Source: an uncultured Rhodospirillaceae bacterium
GTDB lineage: Bacteria; Pseudomonadota; Alphaproteobacteria; Rhodospirillales; Magnetospirillaceae
Length of the DNA: 64,000 nucleotides
Reading direction: 5' to 3'
Assembly (NCBI GenBank): GCA_903901915.1
Contig: CAIUSV010000087.1
Coordinates: 21,756 to 85,755 of the forward strand
Shown piece after piece: positions 38,289 to 48,617 of this stretch (position 1 is its first letter; every line of letters begins with the position of its first letter). Under the pieces are notes generated by a model. It did not search any database, was not told where the DNA came from, and saw only the letters and a program-made list of their open reading frames with translations. A program made the position numbers and the translations under genes.

Positions 38289-38688
38289 CGCCGGCCGAGG
38301 TGTCGGTGCCAAGCGAATCGAGGCTTTGGCTGGCGGACGACAGCGCATCGGTCGCCGTCGCGCCGCCGTGGTGGTGATGCCCGCCCGTATGGGCCGAGGC
38401 GATGACACTCTTCATGGTGCTGATGAAGTCGGCCTTGGACACGGAACCGGTGCCGTTGGGGTCGAGCTTGGCCCAGATCGCGTCAGCGCCCTGGGCCTTG
38501 ATCGCCGCGGGCGGATTCAAGGTGGCGAATGCCTGATCGAACTGGGACTGGTCGATGCTGCCCGATCCGGCGCTGTCGATCTTGTTGAACAGCGAACTCA
38601 TTTTCTGTTGCGGCGGCATCCGGGCGCTGGCGCCGGAAACCGCCATCTGTCTCGCCGAACCCGATAAGCCTGAAATACTCATGCTCAT
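38272..38688 (-). CDS. EF-hand protein with His-rich segment
   Basis: 138 residues. Two EF-hand-like loops: DSAGSGSIDQSQF near 38-50 and DPNGTGSVSKADF near 76-88, then a HTGGHHHHGG stretch near 100 and a Ser/Thr-rich tail ending NILV. The first loop lacks one acidic ligand, so calcium affinity may differ between sites; the His cluster could bind transition metals. GGAGG lies 9 bases before the ATG. No signal peptide is seen, but proteins of this design are often secreted. Confidence 0.75.
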   Translation of the reverse strand: MSMSISGLSGSARQMAVSGASARMPPQQKMSSLFNKIDSAGSGSIDQSQFDQAFATLNPPAAIKAQGADAIWAKLDPNGTGSVSKADFISTMKSVIASAHTGGHHHHGGATATDALSSASQSLDSLGTDTSAGVNILV

Positions 38689-39003
38689 GCTCCATTCCTC
38701 CCGGCAAGGCGCCCCAACCGGCAGCGGTCATCAGCCATGCCATGCCTTCGGCGTCCGTACGCAACAATAATGCCAGGATCGAATGGCGAAATTGCGCGTT
38801 CCGATGAAGACGGGATGAAAGATTCTGCCCGGCAAAATTTGCCGGTGGGCAAGGTGTGTTATATCGCGCCGCCTTGTGAATTGGGTCTCCTCGGGCAAGT
38901 GGAGCCGTGGGATCGGCGCCCAATAACACAAGGTGCGCGCATGGATGTGGTGTGACCCGAAGCTGCCCCTTTGGGGGGGGCGCCCTCCCCATCCACCAGT
39001 CTC
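38689..39003. other. Intergenic with a 17-bp palindrome
   Basis: About 315 bp. The main feature is CCGGCAAA-A-TTTGCCGG at 38829-38845, which could be a weak terminator for the minus-strand kinase gene or an operator of the EF-hand gene. No gene was found. Confidence 0.45.
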
Positions 39004-41136
39004 TCAGACCCCTCTGGGCAGTTCCATATGGAAGGCGGTGCCGTCCCCTGGGGTTGATTCCACCCAGATCCGCCCGCAATGCTGGTCGATGATCTTTTTG
39101 CAGATGGCGAGGCCGATTCCGGTTCCCTCGTACTTGTCCGGGGTGTGGAGCCGCTTAAACACGCCGAAGATGGTGTCGAAATATTCAGGCTGGATGCCGA
39201 TACCATTATCCCTGATCGTCACCACATGGCTCATGGCGCCGGTATCCGCCGAGATCGTCACCACGGGAGGGCGGTCCGGCAGGCGGTATTTGATGGCGTT
39301 GCCGATGAGGTTCTGGAAAAGCCGCACCAGATCGGAAGCTGCGCCCTTGATCATGGGAAGCGTTCCGGCGATATCCACCGTTCCGTTGGCATCAAGGATG
39401 CCGGTGTGCAGATTGGCGCAGGCCTCACGCACGACTTCGGTCAAGGCGACCAGTTCAATGGGCTTGGCGTCGCGGCCGATCCGCGAGAACTCCAGCAGAT
39501 CGACGACCAGTTGATCCATGCGCACCGCCCCATCATGGGCAAAGGCGATGAATTCGCGGGCGTCGGCGTCCAGTTTGTCACCGTAGCGGCGACTGAGGAG
39601 CGAAACATAGCTGGAAACCTGACGCAGTGGCGATCGCAGGTCGTGGGAGGCGATGTAGGCGAATTGCTCCAATTCGGCATTCGACCGGGCCAGGTCGCGG
39701 CGAATGGCATCTTCCTCCAGCACCGCACCGATCCACCGCGCCAGCAACCGCATGAACTCCTTGTCGCCATCGTCGAATTCCCGCTGGCTGGGCCTCGCCG
39801 AGCTGAAGTTCACGGTGCCATAAACCTTGCCTTGGACGCGGATGGGAGCACCGACATAGCTTTCGAGCCCGTGGGTGCGGTAGCAGGGATGATCGGCATG
39901 GGGCGACCGCGCCCAATGGGCGATGGCGACCACATCGTCCTGCTCCATCACCAGGGCGCAATACGTGCTGGCGAGGTCGAACACCATTCCGTCGGCCAAG
40001 GCGGTATCTTCGGCGGCTGAATGATGCTCGACGGTGAACCGGCTGCCTTCGACCCGGCTGATCATCCCCATGGTCAGGTCCAGGTGCCGCCGCCCGAGGT
40101 CGAGGGCATGGGCCAGCTTTTGCGAAGCCGGACCCGGCGGCAGGGCCGCGATCTCGCTCAGTACCCGAAGGTTCTCGTACTGGCGGCGCAGGAGCGCCGT
40201 CTGCTCGGTCAAGGCCAGTTCGATGCGCTTGCGCTCGGTGATGTCCTCGTGAACCAGCACCACTTCCGGAATGGAATCGTCCTGTCCGCGAATGGGGTAG
40301 GCATAGCCGTGTACCCAGCGGTCCTTGGTTCGCTCGCCTTCGGCGGCGACGTGTATGGCGGAAATTTCCAGGCTGCGTCCCGCCAATCCTTCGGTGAGAA
40401 GGTTCTCCGCACCGATCCGGCTGAGAACAGGATGCTTGCCGCCGGTGGGGATGGTGGAAACCTGCCCCCACAACTTCACCCAGGACCGGTTGGACAAGCG
40501 CGGAGCCGACCCGGCATCGACAATCTGGATCGCCAGGGGGCTTTGTTCAAAGATGGCCCGAAAGCGGGTTTCAGACTCCCGCAGTGCCAGTTCGGCCAGC
40601 TTGCGGCCGGTGATGTCCATGGCGGTGGAAAGACAGCGCCAGCCTTCACCCCACCCCTCGCCCAGCCGGACGCTTTCCAGGATCACCGGAAACGGCGGGC
40701 GCTGATCCGGCAGCAGCCATAGCTCGGTGGAGGCCCGCCCGACGCTTCGCACCGTGGCGAAGTGGCCGTCCAGCTCTTGGCGGCATTTCTTGTCGACGAA
40801 CAGAAGGAACGGCTTGCCGGCGATACGTCCCTTGGTGCGGCTAAGCATCCCCATGCCGGTTATATTGGCGTCAACTACTGTAAAACTATCATTAATGATG
40901 AAATATCCGACGGGAGAGTATTCAAATAGATCACGATAGCGTGCGCTGACCTTCTCGATGTGGCCGTGGGCCTCGTGAAGCTCCTCGTTTTGCGCTCGTA
41001 ACTCCTCCTGGTGGACTTGAAGATTATGAAGGGCTTCCGTCATTAACCGATGGCTGTCGGCCATGCTTTTGTCAATGTGGTTGCCGCTCTTTTGTGATAC
41101 AATATTTTTATCATCATGCCGTGCTTTGGCTGTCAT
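39004..41136 (-). CDS. PAS-PAS-GAF sensor histidine kinase
   Basis: 710 residues from the ATG at 41136, soluble. An N-terminal coiled coil (VHQEELRAQNEELHEAHG), PAS 1 (YRDLFEYSPVGYFIIND), PAS 2 (FRAIFEQSPLAIQIVD, ending HEDITERK), a GAF domain (LRVLSEIAALP...SYVGAPIRVQGKVYGTVNF), HisKA with phospho-His in YIASHDLRSPLRQVSSYV, and HATPase (NLIGNAIKYR, DNGIGIQPEYFDTIF, GTGIGLAICKKI). The GAF with GAPIRVQGKVYG resembles those that bind small ligands or light-sensing tetrapyrroles, but no chromophore cysteine is clear. The 5' flank is AT-rich. Confidence 0.9.
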   Translation of the reverse strand: MTAKARHDDKNIVSQKSGNHIDKSMADSHRLMTEALHNLQVHQEELRAQNEELHEAHGHIEKVSARYRDLFEYSPVGYFIINDSFTVVDANITGMGMLSRTKGRIAGKPFLLFVDKKCRQELDGHFATVRSVGRASTELWLLPDQRPPFPVILESVRLGEGWGEGWRCLSTAMDITGRKLAELALRESETRFRAIFEQSPLAIQIVDAGSAPRLSNRSWVKLWGQVSTIPTGGKHPVLSRIGAENLLTEGLAGRSLEISAIHVAAEGERTKDRWVHGYAYPIRGQDDSIPEVVLVHEDITERKRIELALTEQTALLRRQYENLRVLSEIAALPPGPASQKLAHALDLGRRHLDLTMGMISRVEGSRFTVEHHSAAEDTALADGMVFDLASTYCALVMEQDDVVAIAHWARSPHADHPCYRTHGLESYVGAPIRVQGKVYGTVNFSSARPSQREFDDGDKEFMRLLARWIGAVLEEDAIRRDLARSNAELEQFAYIASHDLRSPLRQVSSYVSLLSRRYGDKLDADAREFIAFAHDGAVRMDQLVVDLLEFSRIGRDAKPIELVALTEVVREACANLHTGILDANGTVDIAGTLPMIKGAASDLVRLFQNLIGNAIKYRLPDRPPVVTISADTGAMSHVVTIRDNGIGIQPEYFDTIFGVFKRLHTPDKYEGTGIGLAICKKIIDQHCGRIWVESTPGDGTAFHMELPRGV

Positions 41137-41388
41137 CTGAGTCGCTGTTTTCCATGATTTATGGTCGTTATATGGTGTTGTCCCGGACGCTATAATTTTT
41201 ATATGCGTAAAGTCAATAATTATCAATAAATGTCCTGGACATATTTGCATATCGCGGGTTACCTAATTCATTGCCATATATCAGCGTGGCGATGACCCGG
41301 CTCGGGCGGGCCGTGGCGGATGGCAAGCGGCCTTCCGGAATGTCTCCGGGATTGTGTTTTCTAACGATTGGATTTTCGGGGGAAGTGG

Positions 41389-44300
41389 ATGGCGCGCAAT
41401 ACGGGTGTACGGAACGCGGCGATCCGTGGGGGGGCGGCCGGGGCCGAGCCGGACGCGGCGAACGAAGTCCCCAAGAAAGCCCGGGCGCGGCGCAGCAACT
41501 TCTATGTGGTGGGGGTCGGTGCTTCGGCAGGGGGCCTGGAGGCGCTTCGTCCGTTCGTGGCCAATCTGCCGATGGCGGTCAACATGGCCTACGTCATCGT
41601 CCAGCATCTGTCGCCGGCCTATCGCAGCATGATGGTCCAACTGCTGGCGCGCGAGACCAAGCTTCCGGTGGAGGAAATCAAGGACGGCACCGTCCTGGTC
41701 GCCAATACCATCTACATCACGCCGCCCAACAAGGATGTTCGGATCAAGAATTCGACGCTGTGGCTACGTGAGCCTTCGGCGCCGCTGGGGCCGAAGCCAT
41801 CGGTGGATGTCTTTTTCGCGTCCCTGGCCGAGGATCGCGGCCAGCACGCCATCGGCGTCATCCTGTCGGGAACCGGCAGCGACGGCGCCCACGGCATGAG
41901 AGCCATCAAGGCCAGCGGCGGCCTGACCGTGGCTCAGGACCCCGATACCGCCAAGTACGATGGCATGCCCAAGGCGGCCATTGATTCCGGGTGCGTCGAC
42001 CAGACGCTGCCACCCGACGGCATCGGTCCGGAATTGGGTTCCATCTCGCGTTTTCCCAGGCCGGTGGTCAGTCAGAAGTCGGAAGAGAGCAAGACCCAGG
42101 ATACCGTCAACGAAATCTTCCTGTTGGTGCGCAAGCGCACCGAGGTGGATTTTTCTCAATACAAGCTGAACACCGTGCGCCGCCGATTGGAACGGCGCAT
42201 GGCCGCCAATCGGATCGAGACCTTGGCGGCCTATCTGGAGTTCGTCCAGCGTCAGCCGGCGGAACTGGACCTGTTGTGCAAGGACATCCTGATTTCAGTT
42301 ACCTCGTTCTTCCGCGATACCAAGGCGTTCGATGACGTCAAGGTGACGCTGGCGGAGCTTTTGGCCACCAAGCGTCCCGGCGACAGTATTCGCATCTGGG
42401 TTCCGGCCTGTGCCACCGGCGAGGAGGCTTATACCTTCGCCATGATGCTGACCGACCTGCTGGGCGACCGTGCCAAATCCTACAAGATCCAGGTTTTCGC
42501 CACCGATATCGATATGGATGCCATGCGCCACGCCCGCAAAGGCACTTATTCCGCGACCACGGTTGATGGACTCGACCGGGGGTATGTCTCGAAATACTTT
42601 GACGCCATGGGTCAGAATTATCAGATCAAGAAGCCCATCCGAGAGATGGTGGTCTTTGCCCGTCAGGACCTGATCAAGGATCCGCCCTTCGTCAAGGTCG
42701 ACGTCATCAGCTGCCGAAATGTACTTATTTATTTCAATTCCAACCTTCAAGAACGTATTTTCCAGGTTTTCCACTATGCCCTCAATCCGGAGGGGCATCT
42801 GTTTCTCGGCAAATCGGAATCGGTCGGCCACTGCTCGGATCTGTTCCGCCCCATCAAGTCCACCTCCAAGATCTTCCAGAAACGCATGGGCGGCCCTCGT
42901 TCCGGTAATCCGGTATTTGGGGCCTTCCGCCTCAAAGTATCGGAAGCCGCCGAGACCATGCTTCCCGTGGGCGGCGCATCCATTGAGACCATAGTCCGCG
43001 ACGGCTTCGTCAAGGCTTGTATGCCCGCCAGCGTGGCCATCAACGAAAACTTGGATATCGTTTATTACCACGGCGACGTGGACAGCTTCGTCCGTTTTCC
43101 CCAGGGGCGGCCGAATCAGAATCTGGGCAAGTTGATCGCCGATGATTTTCGCATCGATCTGCGCGGCCTGGTTCACCGTGCCCGCGAAAGCGGCGCGATC
43201 ACCTCTGGAAGCCGGCGTCAACTGAGGGTCCGCGAAGGCGATATCATGGCCCGGCTGGTGGTTCGGCCACTGCTCTCCGATGCCGGACAGGAAGCGCTGT
43301 TCCTGGTCAGCTGCGAGAAGGTGGAGGCCGCTACCGAGGATGGTCCGGTCGAGGCAGCCTCGCCGCCGGGCAGCGAGGTTCGCCTGATCGAGTTGGAGCA
43401 AGAGCTTACCGCCACCCGTGAGCATCTTCAGACGGTGGTGGAGGAGCTGGAGACCTCGAACGAAGAGCTGCAAGCTCTCAATGAGGAAATGCAGGCGGCC
43501 AACGAAGAACTGCAATCTTCCAACGAGGAGCTTGAAACCTCCAACGAGGAACTGCAATCGACCAACGAGGAACTCACGACCGTCAATGAAGAGCTTCAGG
43601 TCCGTACGTCCGACCTGGGCGCGGCCAATGCCGATCTTCAGAACATTCAAGACAATGTGGGCTTTCCCATGCTGGTGGTCGACAAGGGATTGCGGATTAC
43701 CCGCTTTACCCATCAGGCCGCGAAGCTGTTCGGCCTGTTGCCGTCCGACGCGGGCCAGCTGATCACGGCGGTACCCAGCCAGTTTCACATCCGCGATCTG
43801 CGCAATCTGCTTATCACCGTGGTCTCAAGCGGGCTGTCCCACGAAGACATCATCGAAGCCGATGGGTGCATCTACCGCATGGGGATCGTCCCCTATCGCG
43901 ATCTGCGGGAGCAGACGGCGGGGGCCATCCTCACCTTCATCGATGAAACCGCGCTGCGGACCACGCAGAAAAGCCTGGAAGACACCGTCGGAAGCCTGCG
44001 CGCCACCCAGGAGGAGTTGCGCGAGGCCAAGGAGGTCGCCGAAGGGGCCAACCGCGCCAAATCGGAGTTCCTGGCCAACATGAGCCACGAATTGCGGACG
44101 CCGCTTAACGCCGTGCTGGGATTCGCGCAGATCATGGCCGACGAGATGTGGGGCGAAATCGGCAATGAGCGATACAAGGAATATGTCGGGATCATCGTGA
44201 ACAGCGGCCAGCACCTGCTGTCGCTGATCGGGCAGGTCCTGGATATGTCGGTGATCGACGCCGGGCGCGCCACCCTGAACGAGGGGGCCGTCGTTCTTTC

Positions 44301-44784
44301 CGATGTCATCATCAGCTCGATCCGGCTGCTGTCCTCCCAGGCCGAAGGCAGCGATATCAGGCTGACCGCGTCGGTTCCGGCGGACCTGCCGTCTCTGTAC
44401 GGCGATCTTACGGCGATCCAACGGGTATTGCTCAATCTTCTGGGTAACTCGCTTAAATTCACCGCGGCGGGTGGGGCGATTACCCTGACCGCCACCCACG
44501 ACCAGAGCGGCGTGACCATTTGCGTCAGGGATACCGGCATCGGTATCAAGCCAGCCGATCTGGAGCGGGTGCTGATGCCGTTTGAACAGGGAGGGCAGAG
44601 GGTTCTGCGAAAGGAGCGCGAGGGCGTCGGCCTCGGCCTGCCCATTTCCAAGTCGCTGATGGAGCTTCATGGCGGCACTCTCTCCATCGACAGCCGGGAA
44701 GGAGCGGGCACGACCGCCTGCGTCCACTTCCCCGGCTCGCGGGTCATCGGTGTGAAGCGCGACCAGAGGGAAACCGTGCAATAG
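41389..44784 (+). CDS. CheB-CheR-PAS-histidine kinase fusion
   Basis: 1131 residues. CheB methylesterase (about 30-215) with Ser in VGASAGG, His in VQHLSP and Asp in LSGTGSDGAHG; CheR methyltransferase (about 235-500) with CATGEEAYTFAM and DVISCRNVLIYF; a long Glu/Asn-rich coiled coil of repeated SNEEL/TNEEL units (about 670-745); a PAS domain; HisKA (FLANMSHELRTPLNAVLGFAQ); HATPase (NLLGNSLKFT, VRDTGIGIKP, GVGLGLPISKSL). CheB lacks its own receiver. It joins chemoreceptor-type methylation with histidine-kinase output in one chain. The ATG at 41389 follows GGGGGAAG. Confidence 0.93.
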   Translation: MARNTGVRNAAIRGGAAGAEPDAANEVPKKARARRSNFYVVGVGASAGGLEALRPFVANLPMAVNMAYVIVQHLSPAYRSMMVQLLARETKLPVEEIKDGTVLVANTIYITPPNKDVRIKNSTLWLREPSAPLGPKPSVDVFFASLAEDRGQHAIGVILSGTGSDGAHGMRAIKASGGLTVAQDPDTAKYDGMPKAAIDSGCVDQTLPPDGIGPELGSISRFPRPVVSQKSEESKTQDTVNEIFLLVRKRTEVDFSQYKLNTVRRRLERRMAANRIETLAAYLEFVQRQPAELDLLCKDILISVTSFFRDTKAFDDVKVTLAELLATKRPGDSIRIWVPACATGEEAYTFAMMLTDLLGDRAKSYKIQVFATDIDMDAMRHARKGTYSATTVDGLDRGYVSKYFDAMGQNYQIKKPIREMVVFARQDLIKDPPFVKVDVISCRNVLIYFNSNLQERIFQVFHYALNPEGHLFLGKSESVGHCSDLFRPIKSTSKIFQKRMGGPRSGNPVFGAFRLKVSEAAETMLPVGGASIETIVRDGFVKACMPASVAINENLDIVYYHGDVDSFVRFPQGRPNQNLGKLIADDFRIDLRGLVHRARESGAITSGSRRQLRVREGDIMARLVVRPLLSDAGQEALFLVSCEKVEAATEDGPVEAASPPGSEVRLIELEQELTATREHLQTVVEELETSNEELQALNEEMQAANEELQSSNEELETSNEELQSTNEELTTVNEELQVRTSDLGAANADLQNIQDNVGFPMLVVDKGLRITRFTHQAAKLFGLLPSDAGQLITAVPSQFHIRDLRNLLITVVSSGLSHEDIIEADGCIYRMGIVPYRDLREQTAGAILTFIDETALRTTQKSLEDTVGSLRATQEELREAKEVAEGANRAKSEFLANMSHELRTPLNAVLGFAQIMADEMWGEIGNERYKEYVGIIVNSGQHLLSLIGQVLDMSVIDAGRATLNEGAVVLSDVIISSIRLLSSQAEGSDIRLTASVPADLPSLYGDLTAIQRVLLNLLGNSLKFTAAGGAITLTATHDQSGVTICVRDTGIGIKPADLERVLMPFEQGGQRVLRKEREGVGLGLPISKSLMELHGGTLSIDSREGAGTTACVHFPGSRVIGVKRDQRETVQ

Positions 44785-44921
44785 CATCTGACGATGCCCA
44801 CGGATGGCGGGCTTGTTATGCGACAGGGCTTGGTGTCGTAGACATAAACCAATGTACCGCATTACCATAAAACGGGTATTGCCGGGACGGCATGTGCCGG
44901 TGCCGAAATCGGGGAGCTGTT

Positions 44922-45884
44922 TTGTCGTCAAAGAATTCCATGGCACCATCGACTGAGCGAGGGGGCAAGGTTGCGGACCATGGCGGGATATGTCCCGCGG
45001 CAGTTCCCGTCGTCGCGATCGAGGCCGAGACAGGCCTGTCGAAAGAAGTCATCCGGAAATGGGAGGTCCGCTACGGATTTCCTTCGCCGGACCGTGACGA
45101 AAACGGCGATCGGCTTTACCCCGCAGAACAAGTGTTGCAAATCCAACTGATTAGACGCCTGCTCGGCGCCGGCATGCGTCCGAGCAAGGTTGTCGGCTTG
45201 GATCTGGAGTCCTTGGAGCGTCTGGCGGCGGATGTGTCGCCCGCAAAGGAAGCCCATCCATCAGGTTTCTCTCTCCAGGTTCTGGACACGTTGGTTGCCC
45301 ACGATCTTGGCCATTTGACCCATCTTCTCCGCGGACAGAAGAACCGTCAGGGCTTGTCGCTGTTCGTTCGCGACACGCTGGCTCGGCTGAACACCGTTGT
45401 TGGCGATGCCTGGTTGCGTGGCGACATACAGGTGTTTGAGGAGCATCTTTATACCGAGGCGGTGATTGATGTCCTCCACGAGGCCGTTCGTACGGTCACG
45501 GCTTCGTCGGGATTCCCTCGCGTCCTGCTGTCGACGGCTCCCGGAGAGCTTCACACGATTGGTCTGCTGATGGCGAGTGCCGTGCTGACCCTTGAGGGGG
45601 CGTGCTGTATCAGGCTAGGTCCGCAGACGCCCCAAACCGAGATCGTCGCCGCCGTCAAAGCCTGTCGCATCGACGCTGTGGGCTTATCGTTCAGTATTGC
45701 CCATCCCGTGCGTGATTCCGCAAATTTCCTCCGCGATCTCCGCCGCCGTCTCGACCCGGGCGTACATATCTGGGCCGGAGGTCGTGGTGTCGCCCGTCTG
45801 CGGAGGATCCCCGGGGTGCGCTTTATCGGAGATCTTGATGAGATCGGTCCTGCCATCCGCGCCTTGACGGCGGGAAAGGCGTGA
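44922..45884 (+). CDS. MerR-type regulator with B12-binding light-sensor domain (CarH/LitR-like)
   Basis: 320 residues from a TTG at 44922 with GGGGAG 5 bases upstream. A MerR winged helix (about 28-97: TGLSKEVIRKWEVRYGFPSP), a four-helix cap, and a Rossmann cobalamin domain (about 195-315) with E-L-H-x2-G, His211 being the expected lower ligand. The cap contains Trp164, nine residues, then Glu174-His175, the W-x9-EH signature of the adenosylcobalamin photoreceptor CarH. CarH tetramers repress in the dark and fall apart in light. Targets here are unknown; no carotenoid gene is in the window. Confidence 0.85.
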   Translation: MSSKNSMAPSTERGGKVADHGGICPAAVPVVAIEAETGLSKEVIRKWEVRYGFPSPDRDENGDRLYPAEQVLQIQLIRRLLGAGMRPSKVVGLDLESLERLAADVSPAKEAHPSGFSLQVLDTLVAHDLGHLTHLLRGQKNRQGLSLFVRDTLARLNTVVGDAWLRGDIQVFEEHLYTEAVIDVLHEAVRTVTASSGFPRVLLSTAPGELHTIGLLMASAVLTLEGACCIRLGPQTPQTEIVAAVKACRIDAVGLSFSIAHPVRDSANFLRDLRRRLDPGVHIWAGGRGVARLRRIPGVRFIGDLDEIGPAIRALTAGKA

Positions 45885-45967
45885 TCATCGCTGTTGGCGC
45901 GGGTCGGTAGTATCCCGCCTCTCGCCATTTATCCGGCCGTGCCGTCGGACGAGGCAGCCATCGGCAA

Positions 45968-46408
45968 TTGGGCGCCGGTCCGAAGGGCGCCAAGACCCTA
46001 TACCTTTCCCCACCCGCTATGGCGGGGCATTTGGCAGGCCGTTCCCGCCCGCCTCTGGCGCGACCATGTCAGCCGAGGCGGATTGTTTCCATTCGTTCCG
46101 CTGGTCCCAAGCAGGTGGCGTCCGGCCGCAACGACGATCCGATCAATCGCCTGAGAAAACGGAAGGCCGCCCTCGATGAGGGGCTCATCAGCCAAGCCGA
46201 CTACGACGGGCAGAAGGCCAAGATCATGGAAAAGCTTCTGACCGACACTACCCATGCCCGATGCCCCCCCCCGGTTCCCACGGACACGCCTCCTTGCGAA
46301 GATGGCTGTCGTAACATATTGATGTTTAATGACAAAGCATTGGCGCTTTTGCGTTATATCCCCGGATGGACCAGTTGCATTCAGCAAAAGAAGGAAGAGC
46401 CAGCATGA
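45968..46408 (+). CDS. Small ORF with SHOCT domain, start uncertain
   Basis: The frame holds a clear SHOCT-like segment (DPINRLRKRKAALDEGLISQ, then YDGQKAKIMEKLL) around 46134-46238. These short helical modules usually end a longer protein. Sequence before it is Pro/Arg-rich and not convincing, and no good start signal is seen, so the gene may be a remnant. The last 40 codons are unlike any family. The stop overlaps the next small frame by ATGA. Confidence 0.4.
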   Translation: MGAGPKGAKTLYLSPPAMAGHLAGRSRPPLARPCQPRRIVSIRSAGPKQVASGRNDDPINRLRKRKAALDEGLISQADYDGQKAKIMEKLLTDTTHARCPPPVPTDTPPCEDGCRNILMFNDKALALLRYIPGWTSCIQQKKEEPA

Positions 46409-46542
46409 ATGGCGGCGCAATTGATGCTTTGGTCCCAAATGGGACTGAGCCACCGCGCGGCTCCATCATAGTCTATAATAAAACTGATGCTGGCATTGAG
46501 CGCTGGATTTTGTGTTTATTGTGGCGACCTAATTTCCGATAG
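46405..46542 (+). CDS. Possible 45-aa peptide
   Basis: The ATG at 46405 overlaps the SHOCT frame stop and has AAGGAAGAG upstream. The frame ends at a TAG at 46540-46542, just before the PAS-kinase gene. It is AT-richer than its surroundings and has a hydrophobic C-terminal stretch (WILCLLW). Supported by start context only. Confidence 0.3.
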   Translation: MNGGAIDALVPNGTEPPRGSIIVYNKTDAGIERWILCLLWRPNFR

Positions 46543-46568
46543 TTCCTTGGAGTTTGGTAGAGCGGACC

Positions 46569-48617
46569 ATGTCAGTCTCCGGCGATGATAGTGGTAATGG
46601 CCGGGCTGGCGAGCATCGGCGAAAGGGGCCGCGCTTCAACGGCAACCTGATGGATGTTTTCGAGGTATCGCGCGACCTCGTCTGTCTATGCCGCCAGGGT
46701 ATCATAACCGCCGTCAATACCTCCGGGCTTCGCCTGTTGGGTGCCGATCGTGGCGACATTGTCCGTGATCGGCGATTCGTCGAATTCCTGATCCCGGAAT
46801 ATGCCGAGGTCTTCGAGTTCTTCCTCTCCGGTGACATGAGCGACGTGGAGCCGATTCCGACCCGTATTCTCACCCTTGATGGCAGCATCAAGGATGTGGA
46901 ACTACAGGTATTCCGCGCCCGCGAGATCGCCTGCGATGCCGCCGTGGTGATCGGCCGCGACGTCTCGCGGGAAGGCCGCCTGGCCGGACATGCCCGCGAT
47001 AACCGCGCTCGCTATACCGCGCTGGTGGACAACGCCATGAATCTGGTTTGTCATGTGGTGGACGGAGCCGTGCACTACATCAACCGTTCGGGGTGCCTCC
47101 TGCTGGGGGCCGCCGATGCCGGACCTCTGGCCGGCCGCGCCCTGGCCGATCTTCTGCATGATGACTATGCCGAGTTGGTCGCCCCCGGCCAAATCGATCT
47201 CCTGCTTGCCGAAATGGGACCGGTCGCCATGCGCCTCAAACGCCTGGACGGCACCGCCTTCGACGCCCAGGTGATGATCTGCCGGCTGCCGTCGGACCAG
47301 GGCGAGGAACTCATGGTCGAGGCCTGCGATATCTCCGCTCACATCCACACGGTTACCGCCCTGCGGCAGTCGACGGAAACGCTGCTGAAAAAAAGCCAGG
47401 AAATGCAGGAGCTCCAGGCGGCCCTTGCCGCCCGGGAGATCGGCATCGTCCGTCGGCGCCTGTCCGAGGCGCAGCGTGTCGCCCGGATCGGTACCATGGA
47501 ACGCGACGGTCACGGGTTCTGGCAATTGTGTCCGCACGCCAGCAGCTTGCTTGATCTGGCCCATCGGCCACGGATTACCCTGGACGATCTGTTGGCCCGG
47601 ATATCGGGCACCGAACGTCATGGCGTCATGACCGCCCTGGCGGCCTTTCCCGCATCCCCCGTCAATATCGAGTTTCCGGTGCTGAATGGCGAAGAGGCGC
47701 GGATCGTTCACGCCGTGGGCAACGCCATGATGGGGGCCGATGACGAGGCATTCATCACCGTGCAAGATGTCACCACCCGGCGCGCGGTCGAACGTGAGCA
47801 CGCTCAGATGCGCGCCCGCGCCGAAGAGGCCAGCAGGCTGGAATCCCTGGGGACCTTGGCCGGCGGCATTGCTCATGAGATCAACACCCCGGCGCAATTC
47901 GTCGGAGATAACCTTCAGTTCATCGAGACCGGTGCCAAAAGTCTGCTGGAAGTGGCGCATTTGGCTAAGGGCGTGGCTATCGGCCAGGCTACCTTGGAGG
48001 AACTGGCCGCCCGGATTTCCTGTGTCAGGCTCGATTTCCTCTCCCAGGAGATTCCGGCGGCGGCCAAGGAAGCCCTTGATGGCATGGGCCGAATTTCGGC
48101 GATTGTTCAGGCGGTGAAGGAAACATGCTATCCCAGCGCCAAGATTGCGCAGCCGTTCGACCTGAACCACACGGTCGAATCCGTTGTCACCGTGACGCGA
48201 AATACATGGAAATATGTCGCGGAGCTGGAGCTTCGCCTTGATTCGGGTCTGCCGCCAATCAATGCGATCGAAGGTGAAATCAATCAGGTGGTCATGAATC
48301 TGGTGATCAATGCCGCCCACGCCGTTGAGGAAAAAGGGACGTGCGATCAAGGGCTTATCCAGGTCAGCACCCGGGCCGTGGCCGGCGGCGTCGTTCTGTC
48401 GGTCAGTGATAACGGCGTCGGTATTCCGCCGGGGCTGCACCAGAAGATTTTCGATCTGTTCTTTACCACCAAGCCTCCGGGAAGCGGAACCGGACAAGGG
48501 TTGGCGATTTCCGCCGCCATCATCCGGCGTCACGGAGGGCGCATCGACGTCTGTTCCGAGGCGGGCCAGGGCGCGCGGTTCGATGTCCACCTTCCCCTGA
48601 ATCCGCCGCTCCCGTGA
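46569..48617 (+). CDS. PAS-containing sensor histidine kinase
   Basis: 682 residues, soluble. Two recognisable PAS domains (about 30-140 and 145-255), a coiled coil, a weaker sensor segment (about 300-400), then a kinase with phospho-His in [17 protein letters not shown] near 437 and HATPase ([41 protein letters not shown]). The HEINTP-x-Q-x-VGDN core is shared with the hemerythrin-kinase at 49581; the two may be duplicates with different sensors. The start at 46569 is chosen over a TTG at 46554. Confidence 0.88.
   Translation: MSVSGDDSGNGRAGEHRRKGPRFNGNLMDVFEVSRDLVCLCRQGIITAVNTSGLRLLGADRGDIVRDRRFVEFLIPEYAEVFEFFLSGDMSDVEPIPTRILTLDGSIKDVELQVFRAREIACDAAVVIGRDVSREGRLAGHARDNRARYTALVDNAMNLVCHVVDGAVHYINRSGCLLLGAADAGPLAGRALADLLHDDYAELVAPGQIDLLLAEMGPVAMRLKRLDGTAFDAQVMICRLPSDQGEELMVEACDISAHIHTVTALRQSTETLLKKSQEMQELQAALAAREIGIVRRRLSEAQRVARIGTMERDGHGFWQLCPHASSLLDLAHRPRITLDDLLARISGTERHGVMTALAAFPASPVNIEFPVLNGEEARIVHAVGNAMMGADDEAFITVQDVTTRRAVEREHAQMRARAEEASRLESLGTLAGGIAHEINTPAQFVGDNLQFIETGAKSLLEVAHLAKGVAIGQATLEELAARISCVRLDFLSQEIPAAAKEALDGMGRISAIVQAVKETCYPSAKIAQPFDLNHTVESVVTVTRNTWKYVAELELRLDSGLPPINAIEGEINQVVMNLVINAAHAVEEKGTCDQGLIQVSTRAVAGGVVLSVSDNGVGIPPGLHQKIFDLFFTTKPPGSGTGQGLAISAAIIRRHGGRIDVCSEAGQGARFDVHLPLNPPLP

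Noticed and set aside
38859..39206. 115-codon minus-strand frame at the end of the PAS-GAF kinase gene
   Set aside because: It is out of frame with the kinase and overlaps its conserved G box; Ser/Pro-rich shadow.
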